In this document: piece by piece, positions 13,201-26,700 of the stretch
Layout: the number at the start of each line of letters is the position of its first letter
Numbering within the stretch: position 1 is the stretch's first letter
Assembly: GCA_003342815.1 (NCBI GenBank)
Contig: PTEX01000055.1
Location: 2,035,708-2,099,707, forward strand
Origin: Eudromia elegans
Taxonomy: Eukaryota; Chordata; Aves; Tinamiformes; Tinamidae
DNA: 64,000 nucleotides
Direction: 5' to 3'
Notes under the pieces: model-generated
What the model was told of the DNA's origin: nothing
The model's database searches: none
Seen by the model: only the letters and a program-made list of their open reading frames with translations
Translations under genes and position numbers: made by a program

Positions 13201-14332
13201 AGGCTTTCAATAGAAAATTTATTTAATCAAAGCTGTCATCTTAATTCCCTCTTGTGTTTGAATGTTTTAGCATTCTGTGTTTACAATTGGATGTCCTACA
13301 ACTATAACTCTTCTGTCATTTTGTCTGTGCTTCCTTTCATTGAAGTGTTTTCCTTCAATACTTCAACTTGAATATTTTATGAATACCTAGGAAACACTGA
13401 AAAGTTATGTGAACATATCTTAGTTTAGGCCATAATGTAAAGCTGACACGTGCTGTGGGGCGGAGAAAAATGTGGGATGTAGATTTTGCCTGGTTTTTTT
13501 TTGTTTGTTTTGTTTTTTTTCTCAGTCTGTTCTTTCAAATGTCTTATCAAAGTAGAGAATTATTTTATATTGAGAGAAGAGAATGCTAGCAAAATTTATA
13601 TGTATGTACATGTAATGTACGTGCTCTGTTACTATTAACAAATTCTGTGATTCATATTTGAATCCGTCAGTACATTTATTTTCAGCAGTAAGCAGCTTAA
13701 ATAGTTTTACCTATCACCTATCAGATGCCTCTATTTCTTGCTTCCGATTTTGGAGATAGAGCTCTGTTTAAAATATTTATCTATTTGTAAATTCTTGCTT
13801 AAGCACCGGAATCTCCAGCAGAGCCACTTAATTGTGCAAAGTGAAGAACAGATCTTCTGTTTTCCTCATATCAAGTTGACTCCTGAAGAATGAAATCTGT
13901 AGCTGACAAGTATAGTATGCTTGTAGGCAGTAGGAATTGCAGAGAAAATTCTCTTGGGAATATCAAGTTGGTTTTAACTAATAATCTGTTGACAATTTTC
14001 AAGTGACACGACACCTTAAATACTCAGCAGCTGCACTTTCCCTTGAAACTTAATAGCAGCTTCATAGTTTTAGGAATTACTGTTTGCACACTCAGATTCG
14101 TGGAGTTGCCTTTGCAGAAGTCACTCAATACCTTTTTGTTAGAAAACAGCACGAGTTCCATAGCTCCACCTACAAAGGTCAGTGAAATGGAACTTTTCCT
14201 TAATGATGTCCGTATTTCACCAGAAAGAAGGCAGTCTGCATCTTGCATCAATTCTGGAAGCGATTTTATATGCCAGTTAAATATCAGTCTGATATTTTTT
14301 TGTATTCCTTCTTAAATCGTACAGTCTGGTTT

Positions 14333-14357
14333 AAAAAAAAAAAAAAAAAAAAAAAAA
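14333..14357. repeat. A25 homopolymer
   Basis: An uninterrupted run of 25 A after GGTTT. A retrotransposed tail is possible, but the 300 bases upstream show no recognisable source gene and no flanking duplication that I can see. Confidence 0.95.
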
Positions 14358-15596
14358 CACCACACAAAAACAGGTTTCATGTCTTCAATATTAAAAGGTC
14401 TGCTGGTGCTGTTGGAATAAGTCTTTCTACAAACAGTACACCTCAATAAAAAGCCCTTTACCTCTTAAGAAAGAACATGAATTACATTTCTCTTCAAAGA
14501 GTTCTGATGTATTTTTAGGTTTTGCTGTTTCTGAACATCTTAACTCTCACTAATAAATTTTAAGGTGTATATGACTTGTCAAGCAGAAGCCTTCTGTATA
14601 ATGTTGCATTCATAGCTTTCATCTCTTATTTGAATTCTATCCATAATTCAGGAGAGCAGGAATGTTCCTTTCTGCAATTGCATCATGTCATCAGATTGGT
14701 CTGTATTCCTTCTCTGACATTCTTGAGAGAAGATACTATGTAAATAATCAACTGAGGAAGTAAACTTTCTGCTGAGATCTTTCTTCTTTGGTAATTGTTT
14801 TATAGCTTAGGAACAATATTTTATTACATTAATTGGGTAGAATAGTTGGATAGGATAAAAGACATGCTATTTCAATACAGATATTTATATGTAGGAGATG
14901 CTGAGTTTGTATGACAAGTAAGTATTCATCTAGTGTATGGATTTACTCAATTTATTCAGTTTGTATTTACTGCTTTATAAAAAGCCAGTTAGGAGAGGGT
15001 TTGGAGGTATTTGTTTCTGAGCTTGTGAATGAATAATTTCCCTTTAAAGGAGCAGTTTAAAGTACTTGAATTATTATGGCAAAGATCTGTTTTATTTTGA
15101 AACTAACCCAATTTGAAGCTTTTTTTTTGTTGTTTTGTTTTTTCACATTCATTCAGTACTTCAGCAAAAATAATATTTGTTCCACTAACACCTTATTCCT
15201 TTTTGCAGCTTACCTGAATTCGTTTTAATTGTCTGCTGTAACTTAGTATTGTGCCTTCTGCCCTGCAAAGAAAGCTCTTCCATTTGTCCTAAATGTGTAC
15301 GCTAATCCACCAAAGCTTTAATTTTGTTTAGGTTCATAGATGCTTTTTCAAATGGTCACCTGTTTCTTTGGAGTACAGGTATAAACTTGACAGGGATAGT
15401 TAGGTATGTATTTTTTAAACACACTGACCTAAAAATTCAAGTTTGTCCTAATCACAAACACTGGTATGTGCAGAGTCTAAGGACTCGGAGGACTTGCCCT
15501 TGCTACGTGTGGTACCTGGACTGCTTGGTCTGGGGAGGTCATCAAGGATGCTATGATTGAAAGTAGTCTTAAATATGCAGTGGTTGCTCAGGTGTT

Positions 15597-15648
15597 ATTT
15601 TTTCTTTTTTTTTTCCCCCCCTTTTTTTTTCTTTTTTCTTTTTTTTAA
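15597..15648. repeat. T-rich/polypyrimidine tract
   Basis: About 50 bases of almost pure T with C interruptions (TTCCCCCCC in the middle), read on the + strand. It is low complexity. Confidence 0.9.
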
Positions 15649-18049
15649 ATTCCCTACTAAATCCAGGTGATTAAAACAAGTGAATGAGGCATTAAGTGGT
15701 TTCTGTTGCAAATATAACGCAGTGAGTAGTGTAAATGAGATGCTCCTCTGTTGTGAATGTGTACAGGTGACAGTGTGTTTGTTCCTCAAGTCAGCATGTT
15801 AGACTTTTGGTCATAGACTTTATCCTAAGTGAGTTTGACTTTAAAAAAAAAAATAGTTAAATACAGTGAAATTCATGTCATAAAACATGAATACTAAAAC
15901 AGTGTTTCTTGAACTTTGATCTGCTCGGCTCTTTAAACCTAACTAGTAAGGCCCAGGCGTACCACCTTTGCTTTAGCTTTTTCTTTTTTATCTTTTTTCA
16001 TCTTTTTCTTTTTTTTCCCCTCTCTCTTTCCACAATTCCAAGTGCTTCTTGACCTTGAGATCATGTAGCTTGTAAACAGAGGACTGAGAGTCTTTCTGTA
16101 GGATTTCCATTTCTTGAGGGAAACAGAAAGATGGATTGGAAGAGTTGAGAGACTGACCTGGCTTTATAATACAAACAACACTGAAAGAACTTGAGAATAT
16201 GGAGATACCTGTTATGAGATTGTGATCCTAAAGCACCTCAGACTTTTGTGGTAACTGTTTCAAGTCTTTTTTTCTCCCCCTTGGCTGACACACTATAGTG
16301 CTCTTTTGTCGCAAGGAGTTTGAGATATTTTTTGTCTCAGCTGATGAGCTGCATGCAAGGGTTGGTCATCATGGAACTGTTAGTTATGGTAATGGCCTTA
16401 TTTGTAAAAGCTCTTGGAAAAGCTTTGAGCTGCTCAAATGGGAAACTCAAATGTGGCTTCATAGGACTGTGTAGTATCAGTAGTGCTGATTCTTTGGTAG
16501 TTCTGTGAATATCTGGGATAATAGTTGCAGTATGATTTGATAGGCAAAGATGCTATTGTATGATACTAATGTTAACATGCTGCTCTATGCCACTTTTATG
16601 CTGATTAAAGTACACCAAAATGCAACCAAGTTGCATGAAGTTGATGTGAGTGTTAAGGATGACATAGAGTAAGTTGGTGGTGAGGCTTTTGCCCTTGGAA
16701 TGCACTTAATGAGTTAGGATTTCAAAGGTATTTCAGTTTATTTTCAGTTTTGTCTCTTTTATCTTGTATGTATTACCTTCTTGAAGATAGAACAGAGAGC
16801 TAAGCTTTAGTAATGTAAAAAATTTAAGGAAAGGTAATAAAAAAGAAAAAAAAAGGTGGATTTGGCCTTTAAAGCGGTAAAGAAAATGCTTAAAATTATA
16901 ACCCCATATATTATTATTATAAACATGTCTTGCATTTTTGACATGTGCTTCTACAGTTCTTGACTTGGGTTTTGAAACTCCACATATGCATTGCGTAGAA
17001 TCGTTATAGTCTTCAGAAGGTGAAGAGTATTCTGTTTCTGCCATTAAAAATGATCAATGGTGAGAAAACACACTTAGACAATATTTTAATTAAAGAAGCT
17101 AGGCAAACAACTTTTTTAATACTTGTCTATAATGCAGTGATGCAAGGTATACTTTTCATGGTAGAATCATAATTCCTACTATTAACCCTTTTATTTGTTT
17201 TTTAACTTTTGGGAGGAGTTTCACTTTTGTAGCAGCTTTGATGAAGCAGTTTACTTTTTTTAAGTTGCCTTAGTCATTACATGAAGTTCTAAATCTGTTT
17301 TGGTAAATCAAACCACAGAAAGAATCTATTGAGTTGGAAATAGGTTGTACAGAACAGCTCCTATAGCTAAATGCTTTTATTTTCTGTTTAAATCTGCTAG
17401 GAAAGTTTGTATAGTTCGGACTCATTAAATAGTTTGAGCTTTTTCCATATATTTAAAGATTCAAGTAACTATTTCAGGTGGCATAAATTAATTTATTTCA
17501 AACTAAGTTACAGTTTCTACTATACATTTGTATAAATCAGAAAAATTTAATCACTAATTCTGCAGATCAGACTGCATTGTTGTGAAAAAATACTGTAATG
17601 TGTGTGTAATGATAAAGGAGTATCAGTTGTCTGGTATTTATTTGGTTGTTATTAAAGCATATAGTTAAATCAGCTAATTTGGATAATTAACATAGCTGCA
17701 TGAATGGAAAGCATATTTATGTTTAGGGAGGTTAAGTACCTTCATTTGTCAGTCACCTCAGAAACTCTGTTTTCAGCATCTCTTAAAATAGAATGACCTT
17801 TTAGGCACTGAAACTGTAAAATGTTAATACCTTTATGAAGAGATTTTTTTTTTAGTGCCTTGATTGAACATGGAAGCTTTCACCTTAACTGTTGCTAGTA
17901 AGGTCTTAGTTCTGCAGAGTAAAACTGTGCATCTTGATCATCGACTGGGTTTCTCTGCTGTTTGGTATCATGCTTAACCATTTTACAATTATCAGAAAGC
18001 GCTATTTTGAAGGAAAAAACACGAAGTACTATTTATATAAATATAGATG

Positions 18050-18086
18050 TAGAGCATGTATATAAAGCATAAATATACATGCTCTA
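18050..18086. repeat. Perfect 14-bp inverted repeat with 9-base loop
   Basis: The left arm TAGAGCATGTATAT (18050-18063) and right arm ATATACATGCTCTA (18073-18086) are exact reverse complements around AAAGCATAA. The right arm overlaps the 5' border of the CR1 tail starting about 18081. No terminator or microRNA role is implied; the stem is too short for a typical pre-miRNA. Confidence 0.9.
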
Positions 18087-18170
18087 GGCGACCCTGCGTG
18101 TGTAGGGGGGTTGGACTAGATGACCTCTACAGGTCCCTTCCAACCCTAGCCATTTTATGATTCTATGATA
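18081..18170 (+). mobile_element. CR1 LINE 3' terminal fragment
   Basis: This short, severely 5'-truncated CR1 tail is in sense orientation within QKI intron 2. It carries GGGGTTGGACTAGATGACCT, CAGGTCCCTTCCAACCCTAG and the terminal GATTCTATGATAG. This is the typical CR1 3' end with its ATTCTATG-type octamer. It resembles the CR1 consensus closely enough to suggest an insertion not much older than the larger copies. Its 5' edge coincides with one arm of a perfect inverted repeat (18050-18086). Confidence 0.9.
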
Positions 18171-21100
18171 GCGTGTAAGGTCTTTTGATTAGAAGGGATG
18201 CAATTTCTTTGTTTCCTCCCACTTTAAAGATGTTTAACAAATTCATTTTTTAAGCTTAGAGTTATAAATTATTGAATAATTTAGCATAAAAGTCCTGCCT
18301 GAAAGTTGTGCAGGACTTGTCATCTGTAATATTCCAGTAATAGATATGACAGAGTGAAGCGATTGCAGAGCCCCTCTCCTCCAACATAAATATCATCTCA
18401 GAATCTGTTTCTAACGGGTCAGCCCTTTATTTGGGGGGAAGGAAAAGTGATTATATTTCTCAGAGAATTTTAGAAACAGGAGAAAGGGAATGGTATCCCC
18501 TAGGCGTACAGATTTCTGCAAAGTGTTTGTAACAGCAGTATCATGATCTGTATTGATGCTCTGATTTAAACATATTCTTCTCTGTTCTAATTATTGAGAA
18601 TTGGAACTAGTCTGCAGCAAAACTGCCAACTCTCAGTGCCTTCGGTAATGTCACATGTAGTAGCATCTAATTAAAAGGTATTATGGCAAGTAACTGTTAG
18701 ACTGTATATCTGGAAGATCTTTTGTTACTGGAGTATGCATTTAATGAGGTAAAGCATGATGCTTGGAGCACAGTGCTGGAACCTACCCTGTCATTTTGGA
18801 GCCCAGTTTACGCATCATATTACTTGTTAGATCTGTAGATAAACATGTTAAGGTTCCCAGGTACAGCACAGAATTGGCTAATGTTAATCGTACTGTTACT
18901 GGTATCTTGTCACTGTTCCAAATACCTCGTCTATACCTTGGTGAACAGGATAAAAGATTATTCATTATCTCACTTAATCATGCCTGCTTTTGTAGATTGT
19001 TCATAGGATCTGATTTCCTGAAAGTTTCTATTAACAAATTTTTCAATTGCCATTTAAAGGTTTTTATGACCACTTAAAGCAGAAGACTGTCAAATGGTAC
19101 TCTTGGCCTTTAAATCATTGCAAATGGACCTCTAAAGATAACAGACACTCCTATTTTAAAACCATGAAATTGTTAATTTGTCTATCTTTACAGCTTTCTC
19201 ACTTATGTTGATAATTCTAAGCAATTTAAAATCCAATTATTTGCAAAATACGACAGTAATTGGATTAGTGTTTTTACTTGAACAGATCATGTAGCATAAA
19301 ATTCTTTCTGAGGGATATTATTTTGCGTAAATTTGAAATGAAATTGAAACTACCCTGCTAAAATTTCTGTAGTGGTGTGAAGGGTTAACCTTTAAGACAA
19401 TTTTAAATGGCAAGCAAGTGTAACTTTATAGTCCAATGGACAGTTTGCATTAACATTTATAAAAACATTGAGAAAACAAAGATCAAGTAAATAATGCAAA
19501 TAAATGCAATATAAACAGGGAAGTTAGGTGTGTGTGTTTTCTGTTATGAACATATGCATCCTAGTGTCAACTAAGAAACTTATTACAAATATTCAGTGAA
19601 AAGAAAAACACAAGATGTGCTATGACTTGTTCAGACTTTTTTTCCCTCCACTCGTTCAGATAATGCTGAAAGTAACCAATTATTTCAGGGCAAAAAACAT
19701 TTCAGAACAACTCGTTCTCCAACCCTTGTGAAACTAATCATGGGTTTAGTTAATTTAAGATTTGTCCAGTATTTATCCTTTTTCAAATTAGATAAAGCTG
19801 CAATAAGTAATTGAGTCGCTGAAGAAGACAGTTGAATTGTTTTTCAGAAGACCTGATGAGAGAGCTTCTGTACTAATCTGCTTGTATCACAACTGCTCTT
19901 TGAGAGAGGTGTATGTTTATCTGAGTTCGTTAATGAACTCAATAGTATTTGATGGAAGATATTTTAATGGTTTGCTATTTGGAAACTTGCCATGGGGGAG
20001 AGAAGTCTCATCAGAGAACTTTAAAGGCTAAAAATTACTATTTCGAATTGTATATATTGCTTAAATCTCAAATGCTACATTTTTAATTATTAATCATTTG
20101 GACAAAGTTATTCTTATTGAAACAGAGAGAGACTGGTAACTTGAAGTGACAGCATAGACAGAAAAATTAAGAGACGAAAAGCCTCCTGTATTCTTGTCTA
20201 TTCTGATGTGTTCAACCACTTCAGTCAATGTGGGTGTATTTTTATTCTGAAAATAAGAACATTTAGTTAATTATTTAAATGCTCTCTCAGTAGTTAAATA
20301 CTCTGTCAGAATGTGAAGGAATTGTAGTAACTGTCTTGAGATGTGATTTGCAATCCACTTGCCTTCATCAGAGAGAAGTCTAGGTTCTTGTTTAGACCTA
20401 ATCAAGGAAATTGGTCAATTTCTTTAAGAAACTTGCGATGGAAGAAATGTTGAAGGTTGCTCTCTTGACAATCAACTTCTTGGTGGTTCCCAGTACTATG
20501 AGGGTTTCTGTCTTACGAAGTGATGACAGCATCATGCTAATTAAACACATTTAAATAAATTGTTCTTTCATCCGACAACTGAGTTTAGTATCTATATGAA
20601 CAAGTATAGAATTCCTCAACAATGAAAATGAGATCACCAGTTGAAGAAAAAGAATCAGTTTTGGTTTTTAACGTGAATACCTTTGACAGGGCATGCTTTT
20701 AGTCTCTGATAACTGATAAGGTCTTTGCTTTGTTGCTGTGTGTTCCCATATCTCCTAACTGCTGATCCAGCCAATGGTGTTGTCAGCGCAATGAGGAATG
20801 TCAGGAGACTGAGACAAAAAGGACATTAAGTGGCTGACACTGAGCGATGGCAATAAATGGAATGGGAGCTAAATATATAAGTTTGTGACATTCTAGCAGC
20901 TGGTTTAAGGGCTGATGGTTCTGCTGCTTGGGTGCCCTAGCCTTAAAAAGGCAGAGAATGCATTGTAGTACAGGGAAGCAGGGAAACAGCTGGTGGCTTA
21001 TCACTCAGGCTAATGACAGGGAAGGTTAAAGAGTTGGGAAGGACAAGCTTGGAAAAACAGTGCTTTTATCAGTTACACGTTCTTAATTTTATATAAATAG

Positions 21101-22802
21101 AACGTGAGGTGAGTCTAAAACTTTGCTGTTTTCTGTTGCTCCTTCAGTGGAGAGAAGACAAAACAGAGAAGCCTTGCCACGCAAGGAAAATTGGTTTAAG
21201 AGAGTTGCAATATGTTGCTTGTGATTCAAGGAGTTTTTAAAAGACAACTTTTTTTTTTCTTGATATTTTCTTGCTCTTTAATGTGATTTTAGAACCATTT
21301 TGGTATTTAGCTAGGTACCTTTCAGTTTAATAAAATATTAAAAAGTGTTCTTTTGATAGAAGAAAACAAATGCTCTCAAATGGTGCAGCCTCTATATATC
21401 AGTTCTTAGTCCTCCTTTATTCATCAGTAATGTAGAAAAGTATCATAGTAGAGTGCATTTTTTTGTGCTTTTTCAAAATGAAGGACAAAGTTTCAAAAAA
21501 TTGGTGTTCAATTGTGTTAAAAACTTCCTGTTTGAAATATAATGGCAACTATATCTATTAATTTTACGTACAGCGAGTACTCTTAGTAGCAAATCTTCAG
21601 CACTACTTGGTATGTGTTGCTACCTTTGCTGCTTGAGTTTCTATTCTTTTTTCTCAAGAACTTGTTTAGTTCCTGAGTCCAAAGTTGAGCTGCCAGCTGA
21701 TCCCAAGTGAGGTGAGGAGCAAGGCCTCTTTTACTGCCTCCACAAGTGGTAAACAGCAATAGGACTCTCTCTTCCCTTCAGTCCTTTCTGACGTGTGTCT
21801 GCAGTGATGGGGCACCCTAGGGACAGTTTCCATTACTTGTTCGTAAATGTGGACAGGCTCCTTGTCATGCAGCATGGTCTGCTAGGGAGCCCAAGAGATG
21901 AGGAAGCTCCAGGACCTCTCCTAGGAAGAACAGACATTTCTCCTTCCTTTAGTCCTTCGAGAGTTTTTGTAGAAGGAGGTTTAGTTGAGTAGCAGCTTTT
22001 TAGAAAACTAGAACAATAATAATCCTAAGATCTGTTTTTCTCCGTAATAGAAACAGCTGCTTCTAGTTTTGATGCTAGCACCAGAGTGCTTCCCTACCAT
22101 TTTAAGGTAGTCTTGCGCTAACTTCCTCTCTTAATAGATGTCTGCTGTCTTTACAGGGATTACTAGAATAGGCATTTGAAAGTTGAGGTTGACCTTATGT
22201 AGCCAGATGAAACATCAGATAGGTTTTTCAGACCTTGAATAAAAGAGATTAGGGAGATTTTTTGAGTCTCTTTGCTCTAGGAATTTGGTGTACTGCATTT
22301 AGTCAGATTTACTTTTTTCATAGATGTCTGTATAAAGGGATTTGTGGATATGGAGCTAGGGAGTCTTTAGAAAATCTTTTCTTGCATTAGTACATGGTAT
22401 TTTTCATCATGCGTTGATTACCTTTTAAGTTAACGCAGCAGCACTTTGGATCTGCATTTTAAATCCTTTTTAGATTTTTAGGTCAATACAGGTATCACTT
22501 ATGCAGTCACAGAATGAAACAATGCTTGTGAATTTCAGAATTGTCATATACCCCCGTAACTTGGGGTAAAATAAAAGGTAGAAGGAAATATTACTACAGT
22601 TGATAATATATTTACAAAACAAAAAAATGCAACTCACTGTTAGTTAGAAAGCAGTTTGGCATTTAATCCAATGCCAAAATTATACAGTCAAGTGATAGAT
22701 CTGTAGTTATGATACTGAAAAATGTAAAAAATTGTGAAGAACTCCATATATATAATCCTATGTCCTATACCCTTAGTAGTCCCTTAATTTTAAATGAGTG
22801 AT

Positions 22803-22823
22803 TATGCAAAATTGATTTGCATA
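22803..22823. promoter_or_regulatory. Palindromic pair of octamer-like (POU) sites
   Basis: TATGCAAA (22803-22810) and TTTGCATA (22816-22823) form a perfect 8-bp inverted repeat around a 5-base spacer. The right half includes ATTTGCAT (22815-22822), the exact POU octamer on the opposite strand. GTGATTA words flank both sides. The arrangement resembles a composite homeodomain/POU enhancer site. Function is inferred from the motif alone. Confidence 0.35.
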
Positions 22824-23206
22824 GTGATTAAATCTTGAGTCACTTTGTATAAAACAGTTGAATATCTTTAAAAAAAAAAGTAGTTGTGAGGTTGTAGATT
22901 ATTAGTTTGTTTAATATTTGATTAGAATATCCTTAATTAGCAATGAATTTATTTTTTTAAAAAACAAGATATTCATCTCTCCAACTTATCTTCGAATGAA
23001 GCAAATCTTTGGAGTTCATGATGCCTTTTATAACATAGAGGAAAAAATAGAAACTTTTTTAAAAATCTCCTTTTCCCCTTCCTCACCTGGGCAATATATG
23101 CATTCTTTGCACTGTAAAAAAAAAGATGGAAACTTCTGCCTGGAACAGGGAATAAATTTTCAGAGAAGTCTATCATGTGGCTTTTGTTTTTTTGGTGGTT
23201 TTAGTT

Positions 23207-23208
<2 letters not shown>

Positions 23209-23244
<36 letters not shown>
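23209..23244. repeat. T36 homopolymer
   Basis: An uninterrupted run of about 36 T in intron 2, the longest homopolymer in the window. It could be the reversed poly(A) of a minus-strand retrocopy, but no body is recognisable beside it. Confidence 0.95.
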
Positions 23245-23736
23245 CTCCCAGAAAATGTGAATTTAAAATAATCCTGGTATGCTAGATGACAAAATGCATT
23301 TCTGAAGATGGGTTTGTGTATGTGTGTGCAGGAGTTACAACATTACAGTGTAAGTTTTAAGTACTTAGAGTTTTATTGGGTCCTGATAAATGCCTAGATC
23401 AAAACAACAGAACAAATTCTGGCTGCTCTAATCCATTTTAATGCATTTATTTAACTAGGATTGGCTATTGCTGAGGTTTTCCCTTGTGCATTAGAATTTA
23501 AGTGCTAAAAACAAATGGATTTTTATAAAAGTATAAAAGTGTCATTTTTAAATATTTCTAACTATTATGAGAACATTTTAATAAAAACAAAAGCACATCT
23601 GATCAGTCTATTTGATAGCCTGCTCAGAGTTTCTCTTTAAAATTCAAGTTAAGATTTCACATAAATTTTCATACTTTACCATGTAGATGTAACTGCCAGC
23701 CAACTGCCCTTGGCTCTAGCAAAATCTTCTTTTTTC

Positions 23737-23756
23737 TTTTTTTTTTTTTTTTTTTT
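23737..23756. repeat. T20 homopolymer
   Basis: A near-pure T run preceded by TTCTTTTTTC. It is low complexity. Confidence 0.9.
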
Positions 23757-26700
23757 AAGTTTGTATTAATATTATTAAACTGACCTGGAAAGCTAGACTG
23801 ATTTTTATAGATCTGATTCTCTGTATTTACATGGGGTTTGTAAAGCTGTCTGTCAGTTAAACAAGCTCTCAAAGCTCTCAGCACAGAGGTTATTAGAGGT
23901 GAATAATATGGATTTAGAGGGTTTAGCTGTTCATTGTAAATCCCTACTATACTTGAAAATGCATTTTTATTTTTTACTTTTTTTAAAGAAAGTATATTAA
24001 GCATTAGGATGCCTTCTGGATATAGTCCGTATTTTATTGAAATTGCATGGATAATCTGGTTTGTCTGGATTACAGCAACAGTGATCAGAAAAAGATTCCG
24101 CGCTTTTGGAATGATTGCCAGTGGATGTTAGTCCACCCAGGCAGAAATGAATTTAAATCTGGTAATTGGGAGGTCAGATCTAGCAGGAAAATTAACCCTG
24201 CAGGGTGCAGGCATTTTTTTAATACAAGTCCTTGGAATTCTTTTTTTAAAGTAGTTGTATTTCCTGTGTTGCTCTGCTCTCTTGATTCTTTAATCATGTT
24301 ATATGGCTTCAAAACAAAGTTTATTTTAGCCAGAAGTATATTTGTCACCCAATTAAAAGTGCAAATAATCTGTTTTCTGTCTAGAAGCAGGCAGAAGTAT
24401 GGTTTATTTTGACATATTTTCACCTAATTTTCTTAATGTAATTTGTCTTTTTTTTTTTAAAATGTTTTATTACATGATATGTTGCAAAGAGAGATTTTAG
24501 TATTTGATTTTTTCCATAAGTGTTTTTGTAATTATTGGCCTGCATAAATTTTGGTTTTGACTATAAATAGATTCAATACATTTTGCCAATACATGGATTT
24601 TAAAAGTAGTAAGTTGCATGTCATTTAAAAATGGGTCATAAGAAAACTTCTCTTGTAATTGAAATAGGAAATACCCCAGATCTAGTTGGTAGCTGCTTTT
24701 TCATGCTAAGTATTAATCTTGTTAATCTTCCACTGAGGAGCAAGAATACCAGTACTAGCAAAAAGTACTGTTTTGTTGGTTAGGATTTAAGATTACCTTT
24801 GGAAGATATATTTTCTTATATTGTTATTGTAATCAGTAGAGTTTTAATGATGCCTACAGGTTGTTGTTTAGAAAAATGAAAAAGAAAGTCTGCTTTTAGT
24901 GTAAAATCCCTACAAGTATTTATTCTACTCCCTGCTTTAATATGTTATTCATAGAATTTGACTAGTGCAAAGCAGTAATAAGCTTCTGAGGGGAACCAAG
25001 ATGTTCATTGCAGTAACTCGTCCCCAAAGCCATGACTGCAGGTGTTATTGATGTCCAAGAGGAAGGGCTGAAATTTTCAAATCTCTTGTGAAGAATGCGG
25101 TGTTGTTGTGCATCATGTTATGTTTATAGCCTTATGATTAGAGCTTTAGAAGAAAAGACCACAAATTGGATTTTGTAAGAGTGCATTTGGCATTGCTTAC
25201 CAATAGACAGTGCAGTCTCAACATCACCAGGGTCTTTCTGAATAAACAACAGATGCTAAATGTTATCTTCGGCTTTGTTCTGCCAACTGGGTTGTACCAT
25301 GCAGAAGCACGTTCAAGAGGCTTTATCTGTGAGTGTAACATTCCCCTTCATGTATGAATTGCTCTGGTGCAGCTTTCCTTAGCTCCCGAGGTGATGTGAA
25401 CTGAGGCTTAAGCAACCTGGAAGGTATTTTCTGTAAAATATCAGAACTGAGATTTATCTCCCCAGTACTTGCTGGCTGGTATAGTGTGCTCCAGAATTTG
25501 GCTTTCTGGTGAGAGACAAAAATGCTGCTCTTACTGTTGTCCTTTCCATGTTTCTTTGGATACCGATGCTTTTGTGTGATGCATCACAGACTTCAAAACC
25601 ACTGGGTGCTTCCTGTGGCCTCATGCCACATATGCTTTAGTAATGCATTTTAATATTGCTCATATCCTTTGGCTTTTACATGAAGAAATGTTTTACTTGC
25701 ATAAGTTTTTGAACTCAGCTTAGCTTGTCTCACCCTGAAATGTCTATCATATTGCCTATAATGAGGTGAATTACTGTCTGACTTCAATGTTCTAAAATGA
25801 TTATGATAATTGCATCTCCCCCCTTTCCTTCCCCTCCCAACAAAAAAAAAAAACCAAACTATTTTTAATGAAATATTAAAGAAGGAAAAAGTTTTATTAA
25901 ACAGCTTAATTACATTAGAACACTTGGCTGTTTATTGTATTGTCGCCTTTGTTTATCGGTGATGAAGTTTTTGCTGTTTTCTCTCAGATGACTCATTTTC
26001 AGATAATTTAAACTATTTCAAGCATATTCTTTGTGCTGCAGCCACTCTTCTATTAAAAATAGGGGATTAAATTTCTCATGCTTGAAGTAATCTCAAAGGT
26101 GTTTGACTTGGTGTTTTGAGGTTGGTTTTGTTGATTACCTAGCCTTTGGTTATGTACCTAGTTGTGAATGTGACAGATGATCAGTTTTTGAAGCTTGATA
26201 GGCTGTGTCTTGTTCCCCAGTAACTTGAATGGTTTTAATTTAAATACTTCAGTGGAGAGAGGAAAAAAAAAAGTATTTCAGAAAATAAGGCTTTTAAGAG
26301 CTGCGTTATATGCCTAAATTTCTTAGGCACAGTTTACAAGATTCATCACTGGGTATTTCTAATTTTCTACCTTCATCATTTATATGCTTCAATAGTTCTG
26401 GTTTAGCTCTCATTGTAGTATTAGTATGGTGTGTGTCAGATATACCCAACAGATACAAGTGGGTCTATCTGGCATAAGCAGATTATACATGTTGTGCTGC
26501 TATTCACTACATAGGTAGTTAGGGTGTGGGTTGATGATTTCACTTAGAAAACATGCTGTATAAAGAGATGGACTTTTAATTGTGAGCAGGACATCTTAGA
26601 AGAGAATTTACAGGCAACAGTAGTAAAGTTGTTTCTTGATCTTAACAACTACCTTAAGGTAGTTTGCATAGTAAAAAATTGATTTCTATATGTGGTTACT

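Noticed and set aside
14024..14357. Possible processed pseudogene ending in A25
   Set aside because: The 300 bases before the A-run match no gene I recognise, and no target-site duplication is apparent.
24047..24423. Overlapping open frames of 121 (+) and 112 (-) codons
   Set aside because: Two opposite frames over the same DNA with no recognisable protein signature point to local stop-codon scarcity rather than a gene.
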